From the NCBI RefSeq assembly GCF_001839655.2, contig NZ_CP056087.1:434001-498000 (forward strand): a DNA stretch of 64,000 nt. The letters run 5' to 3'. Below are positions 11,472 to 20,688 of this stretch, one piece after another (position 1 is the first letter of the stretch; the number at the start of each line of letters is the position of its first letter). Origin of the DNA: Pseudomonas argentinensis (lineage in GTDB: Bacteria > Pseudomonadota > Gammaproteobacteria > Pseudomonadales > Pseudomonadaceae). Under the pieces are notes generated by a model that was not told the DNA's origin, searched no databases, and saw nothing but the letters and a program-made list of their open reading frames with translations. The translations under genes were made by a program, and so were the position numbers.

Positions 11472-12420
11472 AAACCGGCGTCACCGCCTTGCCCTGCCTG
11501 AAGAAGCCGTCGAGGTTGGTGCAGAACAGGTCGGCCATGGCCTGACGGGTCTCGTGGGTGCCGCTGCCGATGTGCGGGGTGAGCACCACGTTATCCAGTG
11601 TCAGCAACGCGGCCGGCACCTGGGGCTCGTCGGCGAACACGTCGAGGGCGGCGCCGGCGATGGTGCCACTCTGCAGCGCCGTGACCAGGGCCTGCTCATC
11701 CACCACCGAGCCGCGGGCGATATTCACCAGGTAGCCTTTCGGGCCGAGGGCGCGCAGTTGCTCGGCGCCAATCAGCTTGTCCGTCGCGCTGCCACCGGGC
11801 ACCACCAGCACGGCGTAGTCGGCCGCTTCGAGCAGGCCTTCCAGGGTTTCGTGATAGGTGTAGGCGACATCGTCCCGGCGCCGGCGGTTGTGGTAGATGA
11901 CGGTCATGCCAAATGCCTCGACGCGCTTGGCGATGGCCCGGCCGATATTGCCCATGCCGACGATGCCGCACACCTTGCCGCCGATGCTGCTGGCCAGTGG
12001 GAAGCGCGCGTTCTGCCACTCGCCCGCCCGTACGAAGCGATCCGCCTCGCTGATCCGGCGGCCCAGGTCGAGCAGAATCGCCACGGCGGTATCGGCGACG
12101 CAGTTATCCAGTACGCTTGGTGTATTGGTCACGGTAATGCCACGTTTCTTCGCGGTATCGACGGCGATGGCGTCATAGCCCACGCCGAAGCTGATGATCG
12201 CCTTAAGGTTCGGCAAAGCCTCGATCAGCTCGGCCCTGGCGCCGAATACGCCGCTGGTGGCGATGGCGTCGATGCTGTCGCCATGGTCGCGCAACCAGCC
12301 GGGCTGGTCATCGATTTCCCAGAAACGATGTACGCGGTAGGTCTGTTCGATGCGTTCCACAAGCGCTGGCGACAAGGGGCCGATCATCAGCAATTGGGCA
12401 ATGGGGGCGGGTGATGTCAT
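11470..12420 (-). CDS. D-isomer-specific 2-hydroxyacid dehydrogenase (hydroxypyruvate/glyoxylate reductase type)
   Basis: A 316-residue NAD(P)H-dependent dehydrogenase that reduces 2-keto acids. The nucleotide motif is GIVGMGNIGRAIAKR near residue 150. The catalytic triad is the Arg in NIARGSVVDE, Glu in FADEPQVP and His in TPHIGSGTHETR. The start at 12420 follows AGGAGAGCCC; the frame upstream is open but unlike the family. It diverges from the Nramp-like gene, and both promoters carry a TGTAyGATGTC motif, so they may share a regulator. The exact substrate cannot be told. Confidence 0.88.
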   Translation of the reverse strand: MTSPAPIAQLLMIGPLSPALVERIEQTYRVHRFWEIDDQPGWLRDHGDSIDAIATSGVFGARAELIEALPNLKAIISFGVGYDAIAVDTAKKRGITVTNTPSVLDNCVADTAVAILLDLGRRISEADRFVRAGEWQNARFPLASSIGGKVCGIVGMGNIGRAIAKRVEAFGMTVIYHNRRRRDDVAYTYHETLEGLLEAADYAVLVVPGGSATDKLIGAEQLRALGPKGYLVNIARGSVVDEQALVTALQSGTIAGAALDVFADEPQVPAALLTLDNVVLTPHIGSGTHETRQAMADLFCTNLDGFFRQGKAVTPV

Positions 12421-12483
12421 GGGCTCTCCTGAACAATGCAAGATTGGCGTGCTGCACACGACAGCGGAGTAGCAGGAAACTAA

Positions 12484-12500
12484 CACGAAGACATCGTACA
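12484..12500 (-). promoter_or_regulatory. TGTACGATGTC motif upstream of the 2-hydroxyacid dehydrogenase
   Basis: Read on the minus strand this is TGTACGATGTCTTCGTG. Its first 11 bases match TGTATGATGTC at 12638 except for one position. It lies 64 bases before the dehydrogenase start. Confidence 0.4.
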
Positions 12501-12636
12501 TCCGCAACATCTGGAAATACCGATGGCGTCGGCAGCGGGTTCTTGAAACCCTTACGCAACCAGGCTAATCGGGCCTAATGGCCGCTTATCGGCTAGCCCC
12601 TGAAAAATTCTCATTGCCACTTTGCAACAAGTCAAT

Positions 12637-12657
12637 TTGTATGATGTCGTATCACAA
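12637..12657 (+). promoter_or_regulatory. dyad operator-like site upstream of the Nramp-like gene
   Basis: TGTATGATGTCGTATCACA contains TGAT-N5-ATCA within outer TTGT/ACAA flanks, a layout common for GntR-type operators, 40 bases before the ATG. The related half in the divergent gene's promoter supports a regulatory role. Confidence 0.45.
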
Positions 12658-12696
12658 CGTGCTACTCCCAACAAAAACAACACAGAGGCTATTCCC

Positions 12697-13998
12697 ATGG
12701 CTGGTACCGACGTTGCCGATAAAGGCGTGTCTGCAAGCTCGTCAGGCAACCCCCTAAGCAAAATGGCCAAGCTTCTCGGCCCCGGCATCATCGCGGTGCT
12801 GTCCTGGCTGGGTGCAGGCGACCTGATCACCTCGTCCGTCGCCGGTGCCAACTACGGCTACGCGATGATGTGGGTGCTGGCGGTCTCGCTGCTGCTGCGC
12901 TTCCTGATCGTCAACATCATCGCCCGCTTCCAGTTGTGCAATAACCAGGGTATGTCGATCCTTGGCGGTTATGCGCAACTGCACCCCAGCTTCGCCTGGT
13001 TCCTGTTCGGTTATGCGCTGTTCATGGGCCACCTGATGAACGCCTACATGGTCAAGGGCGCTGGCGAGGCATTGTCCACGCTGCTGCACCTGAACCAGCC
13101 GCTGCTGTGCTCCTTTGCGGTGGTGCTCGGTGTCTGGCTGCTGGTCGGTCGCAGCATCTACAGCCTCATCGAAGGCGTGATGAAGGTGTTGCTGGCGATC
13201 ATGACCCTGGCGTTCCTGTCCCTGGCGGTGATGTCCGGGCCGGATCTGGGCGGCATCGTCTCCGGTACCTTCGGCTTCAGCATCCCCAAGGACGAAGGCG
13301 TGCATGGCGCCCTGCTGGTCGCCGTGTCGGTCATCGGCGCCGTCGCCGGCTCGATCGCCAACTTCGTGCACCCCTACGTGATGAAGCAGAAAGGCTGGAC
13401 CGGCCCGGAGCACAAGCGTATCCAGCGCAACGACCTGCTGTTCGCGGTGTTCGTCGGTATCGTCATCAACCTGGCGATCTGGGTAGTGGGTGCGGAAATC
13501 CTGCGACCCAATGGCCTGAAGGTGGAAACCCTCAATGACCTGGGCGCCGCCCTACAGATGTTCTTCGGCCCAGGCGGCTGGTACATCTTCTTCATCGGCG
13601 TGTTCGCCACCCTGTTCGCCAGCGTGGTGGGCAAGACCACCGCCTTCCCCATGCTGATCACCGATGCCCTCCACCACATCCAGCCCAAGCGCCGCCAGCA
13701 ACATGGCGAAGCGCTGCAGAAGGACCCGCTGCACAAATGGTTCCTGCTGTTCGTGCTGGTCACCCCGCTGATCTGGTCGCTGCCGGGCATGCCGGACTTC
13801 GTGACCCTGACCATCGCGGTCAACGCGCTGAACATCGTCGGCCTGCCGATCATTTCCCTCGGCCTGCTGATCATGTCCAACCAGAAGAAACTGCTCGGCC
13901 AGTACTGCAACAACTGGTTCGAGAACCTGGCACTGGGTGCCGCGACCATCCTGGCGGTCTGGGTCGCCATCCAGCTCGGCATGCAAATGCTGGCCTAA
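12697..13998 (+). CDS. Nramp-family transporter with non-canonical metal-site motifs
   Basis: A 433-residue inner-membrane protein with about 11 hydrophobic segments and the general layout of Nramp/MntH proteins (KLLGPGIIAVLSWLGAGDLIT opening helix 1). The canonical helix-1 DPGN motif is absent: the same place reads SWLGAGDLITSSVAG. The helix-6 MPH motif is also missing, the region reading GAVAGSIANFVHPY. It therefore belongs to a divergent branch and need not carry Mn/Fe. ATG 12697 is preceded by CAGAGG. It is divergent from a 2-hydroxyacid dehydrogenase with a shared operator-like motif, which may mean an organic or other cation substrate. Confidence 0.82.
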   Translation: MAGTDVADKGVSASSSGNPLSKMAKLLGPGIIAVLSWLGAGDLITSSVAGANYGYAMMWVLAVSLLLRFLIVNIIARFQLCNNQGMSILGGYAQLHPSFAWFLFGYALFMGHLMNAYMVKGAGEALSTLLHLNQPLLCSFAVVLGVWLLVGRSIYSLIEGVMKVLLAIMTLAFLSLAVMSGPDLGGIVSGTFGFSIPKDEGVHGALLVAVSVIGAVAGSIANFVHPYVMKQKGWTGPEHKRIQRNDLLFAVFVGIVINLAIWVVGAEILRPNGLKVETLNDLGAALQMFFGPGGWYIFFIGVFATLFASVVGKTTAFPMLITDALHHIQPKRRQQHGEALQKDPLHKWFLLFVLVTPLIWSLPGMPDFVTLTIAVNALNIVGLPIISLGLLIMSNQKKLLGQYCNNWFENLALGAATILAVWVAIQLGMQMLA

Positions 13999-14022
13999 GG
14001 TCAACAAACCCTTGCATTGAGT

Positions 14023-14099
14023 GGCTCGAGGCCCTGCACGCGGCCAGGCCGCTCCCCCGCATTGCCGAGCGGGGGTAGCGCTTGAGCCGCGTCTTTTTT
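14023..14099 (+). terminator. branched terminator structure after the Nramp-like gene
   Basis: An outer stem GGCTCGAG / CTTGAGCC (14023-14030, 14081-14088) encloses an inner perfect stem CCCCCGC / GCGGGGG (14054-14060, 14069-14075). GCGTCTTTTTTG follows. It separates the Nramp-like gene from the converging oxidoreductase. Confidence 0.65.
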
Positions 14100-14114
14100 G
14101 CGTTGGCTAGGCCG

Positions 14115-14726
14115 TCAGTAACCCACGGTGAAACGCTGACGCGAATGCTGGGGCTGCTCCAGCTCGTCGACCAGGGCGATGGCGTAGTCTTCCATGGAGA
14201 TCGCGCTGTTGCCGTCGGCATCCATCAGCAGGTTGTCCTTACCAACACGGAATGTGCCGGTGCGCTGGCCCGGCTCGAACAATGCCGAGGGCGACAGGAA
14301 GGTCCAGTCCAGCGCCTGCTCGCCCCGCAACACGTTGAGGAAATCACGCCCCGCCCCGGCCTCATCCTTGTAGGCCGCCGGAAACGCCGGCGTGTCGATC
14401 AGCGCGACGCCCGGCGCCACCTCCAGGCTGCCGGCCCCACCGACCACCAGCAGACGCGGCACGCCCGCCGCCTTCACCGCGCCGATCAGGCGGGCGGCAT
14501 CGCTGCCGACGAAACGCGTGGTGCTGATCACCGCATCATGGCCCTGCAGCAGCGGCACCAGACGGTCACCGTCGGCCACATCCGCGCGGGCCAGGGTCAG
14601 CCCGTCCTGGGCCGGCACAGCGCTCACATCGCGGGCTATCCCCGTGACCTGATGGCCACGCTGCAGCAGTTCATCACGCAGACGCGCACCCACACGCCCG
14701 CTGATACCAAGAATGACGACTTTCAT
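14115..14726 (-). CDS. NAD(P)-binding oxidoreductase, NmrA/atypical SDR type
   Basis: A 203-residue Rossmann protein. The N-terminal dinucleotide motif MKVVILGISGRVGARLRDEL is followed by typical atypical-SDR segments (VAVISTT-like HDAVISTTRFVG and RLLVVGGAGSLEV). No classical YxxxK catalytic pair is obvious, as in many NmrA-like proteins, which act as NAD(P)H reductases or redox sensors. RBS GGAG precedes ATG 14726. It is divergent from a LysR regulator, 150 bases apart, the usual layout for a regulator and its target. Confidence 0.85.
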   Translation of the reverse strand: MKVVILGISGRVGARLRDELLQRGHQVTGIARDVSAVPAQDGLTLARADVADGDRLVPLLQGHDAVISTTRFVGSDAARLIGAVKAAGVPRLLVVGGAGSLEVAPGVALIDTPAFPAAYKDEAGAGRDFLNVLRGEQALDWTFLSPSALFEPGQRTGTFRVGKDNLLMDADGNSAISMEDYAIALVDELEQPQHSRQRFTVGY

Positions 14727-14876
14727 GTCAGGCTCCACTGTAACAGGCAAGAAACCACCGGCCGCCGCAGCCATCACCGCTGAGGTCGCCGATGGACGAG
14801 TGATGAGCTTAACCGCGTGTAACGCCTCAAAAAGCCGCATAATCACCGCAACACAGTTGCATGAATCGAGCGAATC

Positions 14877-15779
14877 ATGGACAGACTCACGGCAACCCGC
14901 GTTTTCGTCGAAGTGGTGGATCGTGGTAGCCAGACCGCGGCCGCCGAGCATCTGGATCTGTCCCGGGCCATGGTCTCGCGCTACCTGGCCGAGCTGGAGG
15001 GCTGGGTCGGCGCACGGCTGTTGCACCGCACCACGCGCAAGCTGAGCCTCACCCAGGTGGGCAATGAACTGCTGCCGCATTGCCGGGAGATGCTGCACAC
15101 CGCCGAGATGATGCAGGCCACGGGCCTGAAGGCCACCGACGGGCCGAGCGGCAACCTGCGCATCACCACCAGCCAGTCCTTTGCGCAAACCTGGCTAAGC
15201 CCGGTGCTGGTGGAATACCTGGCGCGCTACCCGAAAACCTCGGTGGATGTGCTGGTGGGCAGCCACGCCGTGAACCTGGTCGAGGAGCGTATCGACCTGG
15301 CGCTGCGCATCACCAATCAGCTCGAGCCCAATCAGGTGGCCCGTCACCTGGGCGATTGCCATTCGGTGGTGTGCGCCGCGCCCGCCTACCTGGCCCGCGC
15401 CGGCACCCCGAGCCAACCCGAGGGGCTGAGCGCGCACAACTGCCTGACCTACAGCTATTTCGGCCGCAGCCTGTGGCAGTTCACGGGCCCTCAGGGGCCG
15501 GTGCAGGTGCCGGTGGATGGCAACCTGAGCAGCAACGACACCGCCGTGTTGCTGGAAGCGGCGGTGGCCGGTGGCGGCATCTGCATGCAGCCGCTCTACG
15601 CGGCCGCGCCGTTGCTGGAGGAGGGTCGCCTGGTGCGCCTGTTGCCGGCCTGGCAGCCGCAGTCCCTGGGCATCCACGCCATCTACGCCTCACGCCGACA
15701 GATGCTGCCGGCGCTGCGCACCCTGCTCGACTTCATCGCCGAACGCCTGGCGGCCGATCCACGTTGGCAAACGCGTTAG
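14877..15779 (+). CDS. LysR-family transcriptional regulator
   Basis: A 300-residue LysR protein of the broad AaeR/DmlR-like group. The HTH covers about residues 18-40 (TAAAEHLDLSRAMVSRYLAE), followed by a substrate-binding domain with LRITTSQSFAQTWLSPVLVE and IDLALRI. It is divergent from the NmrA-like oxidoreductase and very likely controls that gene and itself. The effector is unknown. It ends 3 bases before the convergent pbpG stop. Confidence 0.88.
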   Translation: MDRLTATRVFVEVVDRGSQTAAAEHLDLSRAMVSRYLAELEGWVGARLLHRTTRKLSLTQVGNELLPHCREMLHTAEMMQATGLKATDGPSGNLRITTSQSFAQTWLSPVLVEYLARYPKTSVDVLVGSHAVNLVEERIDLALRITNQLEPNQVARHLGDCHSVVCAAPAYLARAGTPSQPEGLSAHNCLTYSYFGRSLWQFTGPQGPVQVPVDGNLSSNDTAVLLEAAVAGGGICMQPLYAAAPLLEEGRLVRLLPAWQPQSLGIHAIYASRRQMLPALRTLLDFIAERLAADPRWQTR

Positions 15780-15782
15780 CGC

Positions 15783-16688
15783 TCACTGTGCCGCCTGCAA
15801 CTGGCGCTGCGAGGCGCGCTGCTGCTTGTAGGCCAGGGCGGCGGGCGCCACCGGGGTGACCTTGCCGGTTTCCACCCATTTGCGCAGGCGGCTGGCGTCG
15901 GCCATGTGGGTGTACTTGCCGAAGGCGTCGAGCACCACGAAGGCCACCGGCTTGCCGGCCATGGTGGTGCGCATCACCAGGCAGTGGCCGGCGCTGTTGG
16001 TGAAACCGGTCTTGGTCAGCTGGACGTCCCAACCGGGCTTGCGGGTCAGCGCATTGGTATTGCGGAAACCCAGGGTGTAGTTGGGTTTGCGGAAGGCCAC
16101 GGTCTTCTCGCCGGTGGCGCTCAGTTCACCGATCAGCGGGTAGCTGCGGGTCGCCTTGAGCAGCTTCACCAGGTCGTTGGCGGTGGAGACGTTGTGTTCC
16201 GACAGGCCGGTCGGCTCCACGTAGCGAGTCTGGGTCATGCCCAGGGCGCGGGCCTTGGCGTTCATGGCCGCAACGAAGGCGGTGACGCCACCCGGATAGT
16301 GATGGGCCAGACTGGAGGCGGCGCGGTTTTCGGACGACATCAGGGTCAGCAGGAGCATTTCCCGGCGGCTGATCTCGCTGCCGACACGCACGCGGGAATA
16401 CACGCCGCGCATGTCGTGCACGTCACGGATGATCACCGGCAACTGTTCGTTGAGCGGCAGCTTGGCGTCCAGGGCGACCATGGCGGTCATCAGCTTGGTG
16501 ACCGAGGCGATTGGCACCACCATGTTGGGGTTGCTGGAATACAGCACCTTGTCGGTGTTCAGATCGACCAGCAGGGCGCTGCCAGAGGCCAGCTCCTGCT
16601 TGGCGGGAGCGGCGGCTTCGGAGGCCAGGGGCGCGGCGAGAAACAGGCAGGCCAGGGCGAGGCTGGCGAAGGGGCGACGAATATTCAC
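15783..16688 (-). CDS. pbpG: D-alanyl-D-alanine endopeptidase PbpG (PBP7/8 family)
   Basis: A serine endopeptidase of the low-molecular-weight PBP family that cuts peptidoglycan cross-links in the periplasm. All three active-site motifs are present: SVTK (Ser62 by this start), SSEN and KTGFTNSAG. The GTG at 16688 gives a clear Sec signal peptide ([22 protein letters not shown]). GTGs at 16700 and 16760 are in frame, and none has a good RBS, so the start is uncertain by up to 24 codons. Length is about 300, normal for PbpG. Confidence 0.88.
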   Translation of the reverse strand: MNIRRPFASLALACLFLAAPLASEAAAPAKQELASGSALLVDLNTDKVLYSSNPNMVVPIASVTKLMTAMVALDAKLPLNEQLPVIIRDVHDMRGVYSRVRVGSEISRREMLLLTLMSSENRAASSLAHHYPGGVTAFVAAMNAKARALGMTQTRYVEPTGLSEHNVSTANDLVKLLKATRSYPLIGELSATGEKTVAFRKPNYTLGFRNTNALTRKPGWDVQLTKTGFTNSAGHCLVMRTTMAGKPVAFVVLDAFGKYTHMADASRLRKWVETGKVTPVAPAALAYKQQRASQRQLQAAQ

Positions 16689-16997
16689 GATGGCATTCAC
16701 TGGGCAAGAGATGGCTGAAAAGGCGCTCCATGCCGGTGAAAGAAATTCATCCGTGGCCACTTGGGCCTATATAGAAGTACCTGCGCTCGGTGATGCTTCG
16801 TTAAAAATCGCCTCGGACTGCTCATTTACAAGGCGTAAACTCCGCGTCCTCAACGATTTTTGCCTCGCCTGACCTTTGCTCGGAAACTTTTATAAAAGCC
16901 CCAGGAAAATAGGGTTCTAAAACAGCTAATTGCGTTTGCAATTGAAGGTGCGATGTTAGCACCCGTCAAGGCAGGTTCCTATTCTCCGATAAATGGA
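16689..16997. other. AT-rich gap upstream of pbpG
   Basis: No gene is supported here. It holds two palindromes, CTTTTATAAAAG (16887-16898) and AATTGC-GTTT-GCAATT (16928-16943), in locally AT-rich sequence. These are plausible promoter or operator elements for pbpG, the only gene reading out of the gap. Confidence 0.4.
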
Positions 16998-17861
16998 TCA
17001 GGCCGCTGCCAGGCGCCGCCGGCCGAGGCGGTTGAGCCACAGCGAGGCGAGGATGATAGCGCCACCCAGGGCCAGGCGTGGCAGGTCGGCGTCGCGGTTC
17101 CAGATCAGCAGGTTCACCACCAGGCCCGCCGGCACGTGCAGCTCGTTCATCACCGCCAGGGTGCCGGCATCCACCTTGACGCTGCCCTTGACCCACCAGA
17201 ACAGCCCCAGCGCCGTGGCGAACAGGCCCATCCACAGCAGGATGCCCCACTGCAGCGCGGTACTCGGCAGCTTGTCCGGGTTGCCGAACAGCAGGAACGA
17301 GGGCACCACCAGCACCAGCGCACCGAGGAAGAAATGTCCGAAGAAACGGTGCAGCGGCTGCTCGGTCGGGTGGCGCATCAGCAGCTGGCGGCATAGTACC
17401 TGGCCTGCCGCGAAGGTCAGGTTGGCCAGCTGCAGCAACAGGAAGCCGACCAGGTACTCGCCTTCCAGGCGCTCGAAGCGGATCACCACGCCGCCGCCCA
17501 CCGCCACCAGCGCGGCGACCAATGCCCAGGGGCTGAAGCGCCGCGCCAGGGCATCGTCGAGCAGGGTCACGTAGATCGGAGTGAGCACGGTGAACAGCAG
17601 CACCTCGGGCACCGTCAGCACCTGGAAGCTGCGGTACAGGCACAGGTAGGTGACCCCGAACTGCAGCGCCCCGGCCAGCCAGAAACCGGCCAGCAAACGC
17701 CGCGGCAGGCCGCGCCACAGGGTGAAGGGCAGGAACACCAGCGCCGCGACGGCCACCCGCGCCAGCACGGCGAAGTCGCTGTCCACCCGGCCCGCCAGGT
17801 ATTCGCCGATCAGGCTGAAGGAAAACGCCCAGAGGACGGTGACGGCGAGCAGGTAAGGCAT
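16998..17861 (-). CDS. EamA-family (DMT) transporter
   Basis: A 287-residue inner-membrane protein with ten hydrophobic segments in two EamA halves, starting MPYLLAVTVLWAFSFSLIGEYLAG. It is in the carboxylate/amino acid/amine subgroup of DMT exporters by overall pattern (LARVAVAALVFLPFTLWR and LTPIYVTLLDDALA). The substrate cannot be inferred. It stands alone between pbpG and the choline-sulfate regulator. Confidence 0.85.
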   Translation of the reverse strand: MPYLLAVTVLWAFSFSLIGEYLAGRVDSDFAVLARVAVAALVFLPFTLWRGLPRRLLAGFWLAGALQFGVTYLCLYRSFQVLTVPEVLLFTVLTPIYVTLLDDALARRFSPWALVAALVAVGGGVVIRFERLEGEYLVGFLLLQLANLTFAAGQVLCRQLLMRHPTEQPLHRFFGHFFLGALVLVVPSFLLFGNPDKLPSTALQWGILLWMGLFATALGLFWWVKGSVKVDAGTLAVMNELHVPAGLVVNLLIWNRDADLPRLALGGAIILASLWLNRLGRRRLAAA

Positions 17862-18025
17862 GGCATGGGCTCTCGAAAAATCAGCCGCGGATCATACCCT
17901 GCCTACCGCCCGAAGGTGAGCGGCCCACCTGCCGGCACCGACAGAACCAGCGGCTGCGCGGTGCTCGACCAGAGGGCGCGGTGCTCGATCAGGTAGTAGC
18001 CGATGACTGCGGGTGCCGGGTTCGC

Positions 18026-18979
18026 TCACAGGGCAAGCCCCTTGGGGTCGATGCCGCCCGGCCAATCGGGCCGGGGTTCGCGCTGCAGCTCGTCCTGCAG
18101 CCAGGCGACGAAATGCTCCACCAGGCGAATGCGCCGCTTGCGCGCGGGCAACACCACGTAATAGCCGAAGCGCGAGGTGGCCGAGCGCGCGTCGACCCGC
18201 ACCAGCAGACCCTGCTCGATCAGCTCGTCGACCAGATGCCGCCAGCCGATGGCCACGCCGCGCCCGGCGATGGCGGCCTGGATCAGCAGCGTGTAGTTGT
18301 CGAAACGCAGGCTGCCGGGGCTGGGCAGTTCGGCGATGCCCAGGGCGCGGAACAGGCCGTTCCAGTCGAACCAGCGCGAGCGGCTTTCCGGGCGCAGGTG
18401 CAGCAAGGGCAGCTGCGCCAGCAGCTCGCCGGGTGGGGTGTCGACGCGGTTGAGCAGCAGCGGGCTGCACACGGCGAACACCTCCTCGCTGAACAGCAGG
18501 TGCTGCTCGCCGTGTTTGAAACGCCCGTCACCGAAGGAGATGACCACGTCGATTTCCGCCGGCAGGCTGGCCAGGTCGCGCTCGCTGGTGATCAGGCTCA
18601 CGTCGACGTCCGGGTACCGCTGGTGAAACCGCTGCAGGCGCGGCATCAGCCAGTAGGCGGCAAAGGCGAAGTCGGTCGCCACCTGCAACACCTCATGCTG
18701 CTGGCGGCCGGCGACCGTCGCCAGGCCGGCGTCCATGGCCGCCAGGCCTTCCTGCACGGGCACCAGCAACGCCTCGCCGGCATCGGTCAGCACGATACCG
18801 CGGTACACGCGGTCGAACAGGCGGGTTGCCAACTGTGCTTCCAGCCGCTTGATCTGCTGGCTGACCGCCGGCTGGGTGCTGCCAAGTTCCGCCGCCGCAG
18901 CGGTAAAGCTCAGATGGCGCGCCGCCGACTCGAACACCCGCAACGTATCGAGGGAGATGGCAGCGAGCGCATCAAACAT
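18026..18979 (-). CDS. LysR-family regulator of choline-sulfate utilisation
   Basis: A 317-residue LysR protein: the HTH is in LSFTAAAAELGSTQPAVSQQIKRLEAQL, with an effector domain to about residue 295. It is divergent from betC, the place held in P. aeruginosa by PA0032 and in other bacteria by the dedicated choline-sulfate regulator. Its start codon is directly followed upstream by a palindrome with T-N11-A spacing, pointing to autoregulation. The assignment rests on sequence type plus context. Confidence 0.85.
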   Translation of the reverse strand: MFDALAAISLDTLRVFESAARHLSFTAAAAELGSTQPAVSQQIKRLEAQLATRLFDRVYRGIVLTDAGEALLVPVQEGLAAMDAGLATVAGRQQHEVLQVATDFAFAAYWLMPRLQRFHQRYPDVDVSLITSERDLASLPAEIDVVISFGDGRFKHGEQHLLFSEEVFAVCSPLLLNRVDTPPGELLAQLPLLHLRPESRSRWFDWNGLFRALGIAELPSPGSLRFDNYTLLIQAAIAGRGVAIGWRHLVDELIEQGLLVRVDARSATSRFGYYVVLPARKRRIRLVEHFVAWLQDELQREPRPDWPGGIDPKGLAL

Positions 18980-18993
18980 AAGCGTTGCTTATC
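18979..18993. promoter_or_regulatory. LysR-type palindrome at the regulator start
   Basis: ATAAGCGTTGCTTAT is a perfect 6-bp-arm palindrome containing a T-N11-A LysR box and abuts the start codon of the LysR gene. Binding here would repress or autoregulate it. Confidence 0.55.
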
Positions 18994-19036
18994 CGAGCCA
19001 TGTGCTGCATACGGGTTTACCCCTGTTCATCGAGCC

Positions 19037-19055
19037 TTGATCATCGGATGATCAA
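19037..19055. promoter_or_regulatory. perfect 19-bp palindrome upstream of betC
   Basis: TTGATCATCGGATGATCAA has 9-bp perfect arms around one central G, 35 bases before the betC ATG at 19090. It differs from the ATAAGC palindrome, so it may be the activation site or bind a second regulator. Confidence 0.6.
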
Positions 19056-19089
19056 TTTCGCATAAAACAACGATATGGAATACGCCGCC

Positions 19090-20598
19090 ATGAAACGCCC
19101 CAACATCCTTTTCATCATGGCCGACCAGATGGCCGCACCGCTGCTGCCGCTGCATGACGCGAGCTCGCCGATCAAGGTGCCGAACCTGCAGCGCCTGGCC
19201 GCCGAGGGCGTGCTGTTCGACTCTGCCTACTGCAACAGCCCGCTCTGTGCGCCGTCGCGCTTCACCCTGGTCAGCGGCCAGCTGCCCAGCCAGATCGGCG
19301 CCTACGACAACGCCGCCGACTTCCCTGCCGACGTGCCCACCTACGCCCACTACCTGCGCCGCCTCGGCTATCGCACCGCGCTGTCCGGCAAGATGCACTT
19401 CTGCGGCCCGGATCAGCTGCACGGCTACGAGGAACGCCTGACCAGCGACATCTACCCCGCCGACTACGGCTGGGCGGTGAACTGGGACGAGCCCGACGTG
19501 CGCGCCAGCTGGTACCACAACATGTCCTCGGTGCTGCAGGCCGGCCCTTGCGTGCGCACCAACCAGCTCGACTTCGACGAGGAGGTGGTGTTCAAGGCCC
19601 AGCAATACCTCTACGACCACGTGCGGGTGACGCCGGAGCAGCCGTTCTGCCTGACCGTGTCGATGACCCACCCCCACGATCCCTACACCATTCCCGAGGA
19701 ATACTGGAATCGCTACAGCGACGAGGACATCCCGCTGCCGCGCCAGGTGATCGACCAGGCCGAGCAGGACCCGCATTCCCAGCGCCTGCTCAAGGTCATC
19801 GATCTGTGGGACAAGCCGCTGCCCGAACACAAGGTCCGTGATGCGCGGCGCGCCTACTTCGGCGCCTGCAGCTACATCGACGACAACATCGGCAAGCTGC
19901 TCAAGACGCTGAAGGACTGCAAGCTGGCCGACGACACCATCATCGTGTTCTCCGGCGACCACGGCGACATGCTTGGCGAGCGCGGCCTCTGGTACAAGAT
20001 GCACTGGTTCGAGATGGCCGCCCGGGTGCCGCTGCTGGTCCATGCGCCAGCGCGTTTCGCGGCGCATCGGGTCAGCCAGTCGGTGTCCACCGTCGACCTC
20101 CTGCCAACCCTGGTGGAACTGGCCGGCGGCCAGGTCGAGTCGGGCCTGGCGCTCGACGGCCGCTCGCTGCTGCCGCACCTGCAGGGCAATGGCGGCCACG
20201 ATGAAGTGCTCGGCGAATACATGGCCGAAGGCACCACCAGCCCACTGATGATGATCCGCCGTGGCGAATGGAAATTCGTCTACAGCGAGGAAGACCCGCT
20301 GCTGCTGTTCAACGTGGCCGACGACCCCCAGGAGCGCGAAAACCTCGCCGCCTCAGCCGATCATCGCCAGCAGCTCGAGGCGTTTCTTGCCGAGGCCCGC
20401 GGCCGCTGGGACATGGCCGCCATCCACGGTGCCACCCTGGCCAGCCAGCGCCGGCGCCGCCTGGTCGCCGAGGCGCTGACCCAGGGCAAACTGAAGAGCT
20501 GGGATCACCAGCCGCTGGTCGATGCCAGCGAGCAATACATGCGCAACCACATCGACCTCGACGACCTGGAGCGCCGCGCCCGCTTTCCCCAACCGTGA
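19090..20598 (+). CDS. betC: choline-sulfatase
   Basis: A 502-residue type I sulfatase that releases choline and sulfate from choline-O-sulfate. The formylglycine motif CAPSR (Cys53) is in NSPLCAPSRFTLVSGQLPSQ. Metal ligands are in FIMADQM and VFSGDHGDMLGERGLWYK. The C-terminal region (EYMAEGTTSPLMMIRRGEWK) is typical of BetC. ATG 19075 is also in frame; 19090 gives the family's usual beginning. It is followed by a choline-binding protein and a SulP permease, giving uptake and hydrolysis of an osmolyte that supplies C, N and S. Confidence 0.93.
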   Translation: MKRPNILFIMADQMAAPLLPLHDASSPIKVPNLQRLAAEGVLFDSAYCNSPLCAPSRFTLVSGQLPSQIGAYDNAADFPADVPTYAHYLRRLGYRTALSGKMHFCGPDQLHGYEERLTSDIYPADYGWAVNWDEPDVRASWYHNMSSVLQAGPCVRTNQLDFDEEVVFKAQQYLYDHVRVTPEQPFCLTVSMTHPHDPYTIPEEYWNRYSDEDIPLPRQVIDQAEQDPHSQRLLKVIDLWDKPLPEHKVRDARRAYFGACSYIDDNIGKLLKTLKDCKLADDTIIVFSGDHGDMLGERGLWYKMHWFEMAARVPLLVHAPARFAAHRVSQSVSTVDLLPTLVELAGGQVESGLALDGRSLLPHLQGNGGHDEVLGEYMAEGTTSPLMMIRRGEWKFVYSEEDPLLLFNVADDPQERENLAASADHRQQLEAFLAEARGRWDMAAIHGATLASQRRRRLVAEALTQGKLKSWDHQPLVDASEQYMRNHIDLDDLERRARFPQP

Positions 20599-20688
20599 CG
20601 TCGCACACCGGGGCCAAAAAGCGGGAACCTGGCGCGCTCCCTTGCGTCGCATAGCCTGCCCAACAGAAAACCAACATAAGGAATAGGC

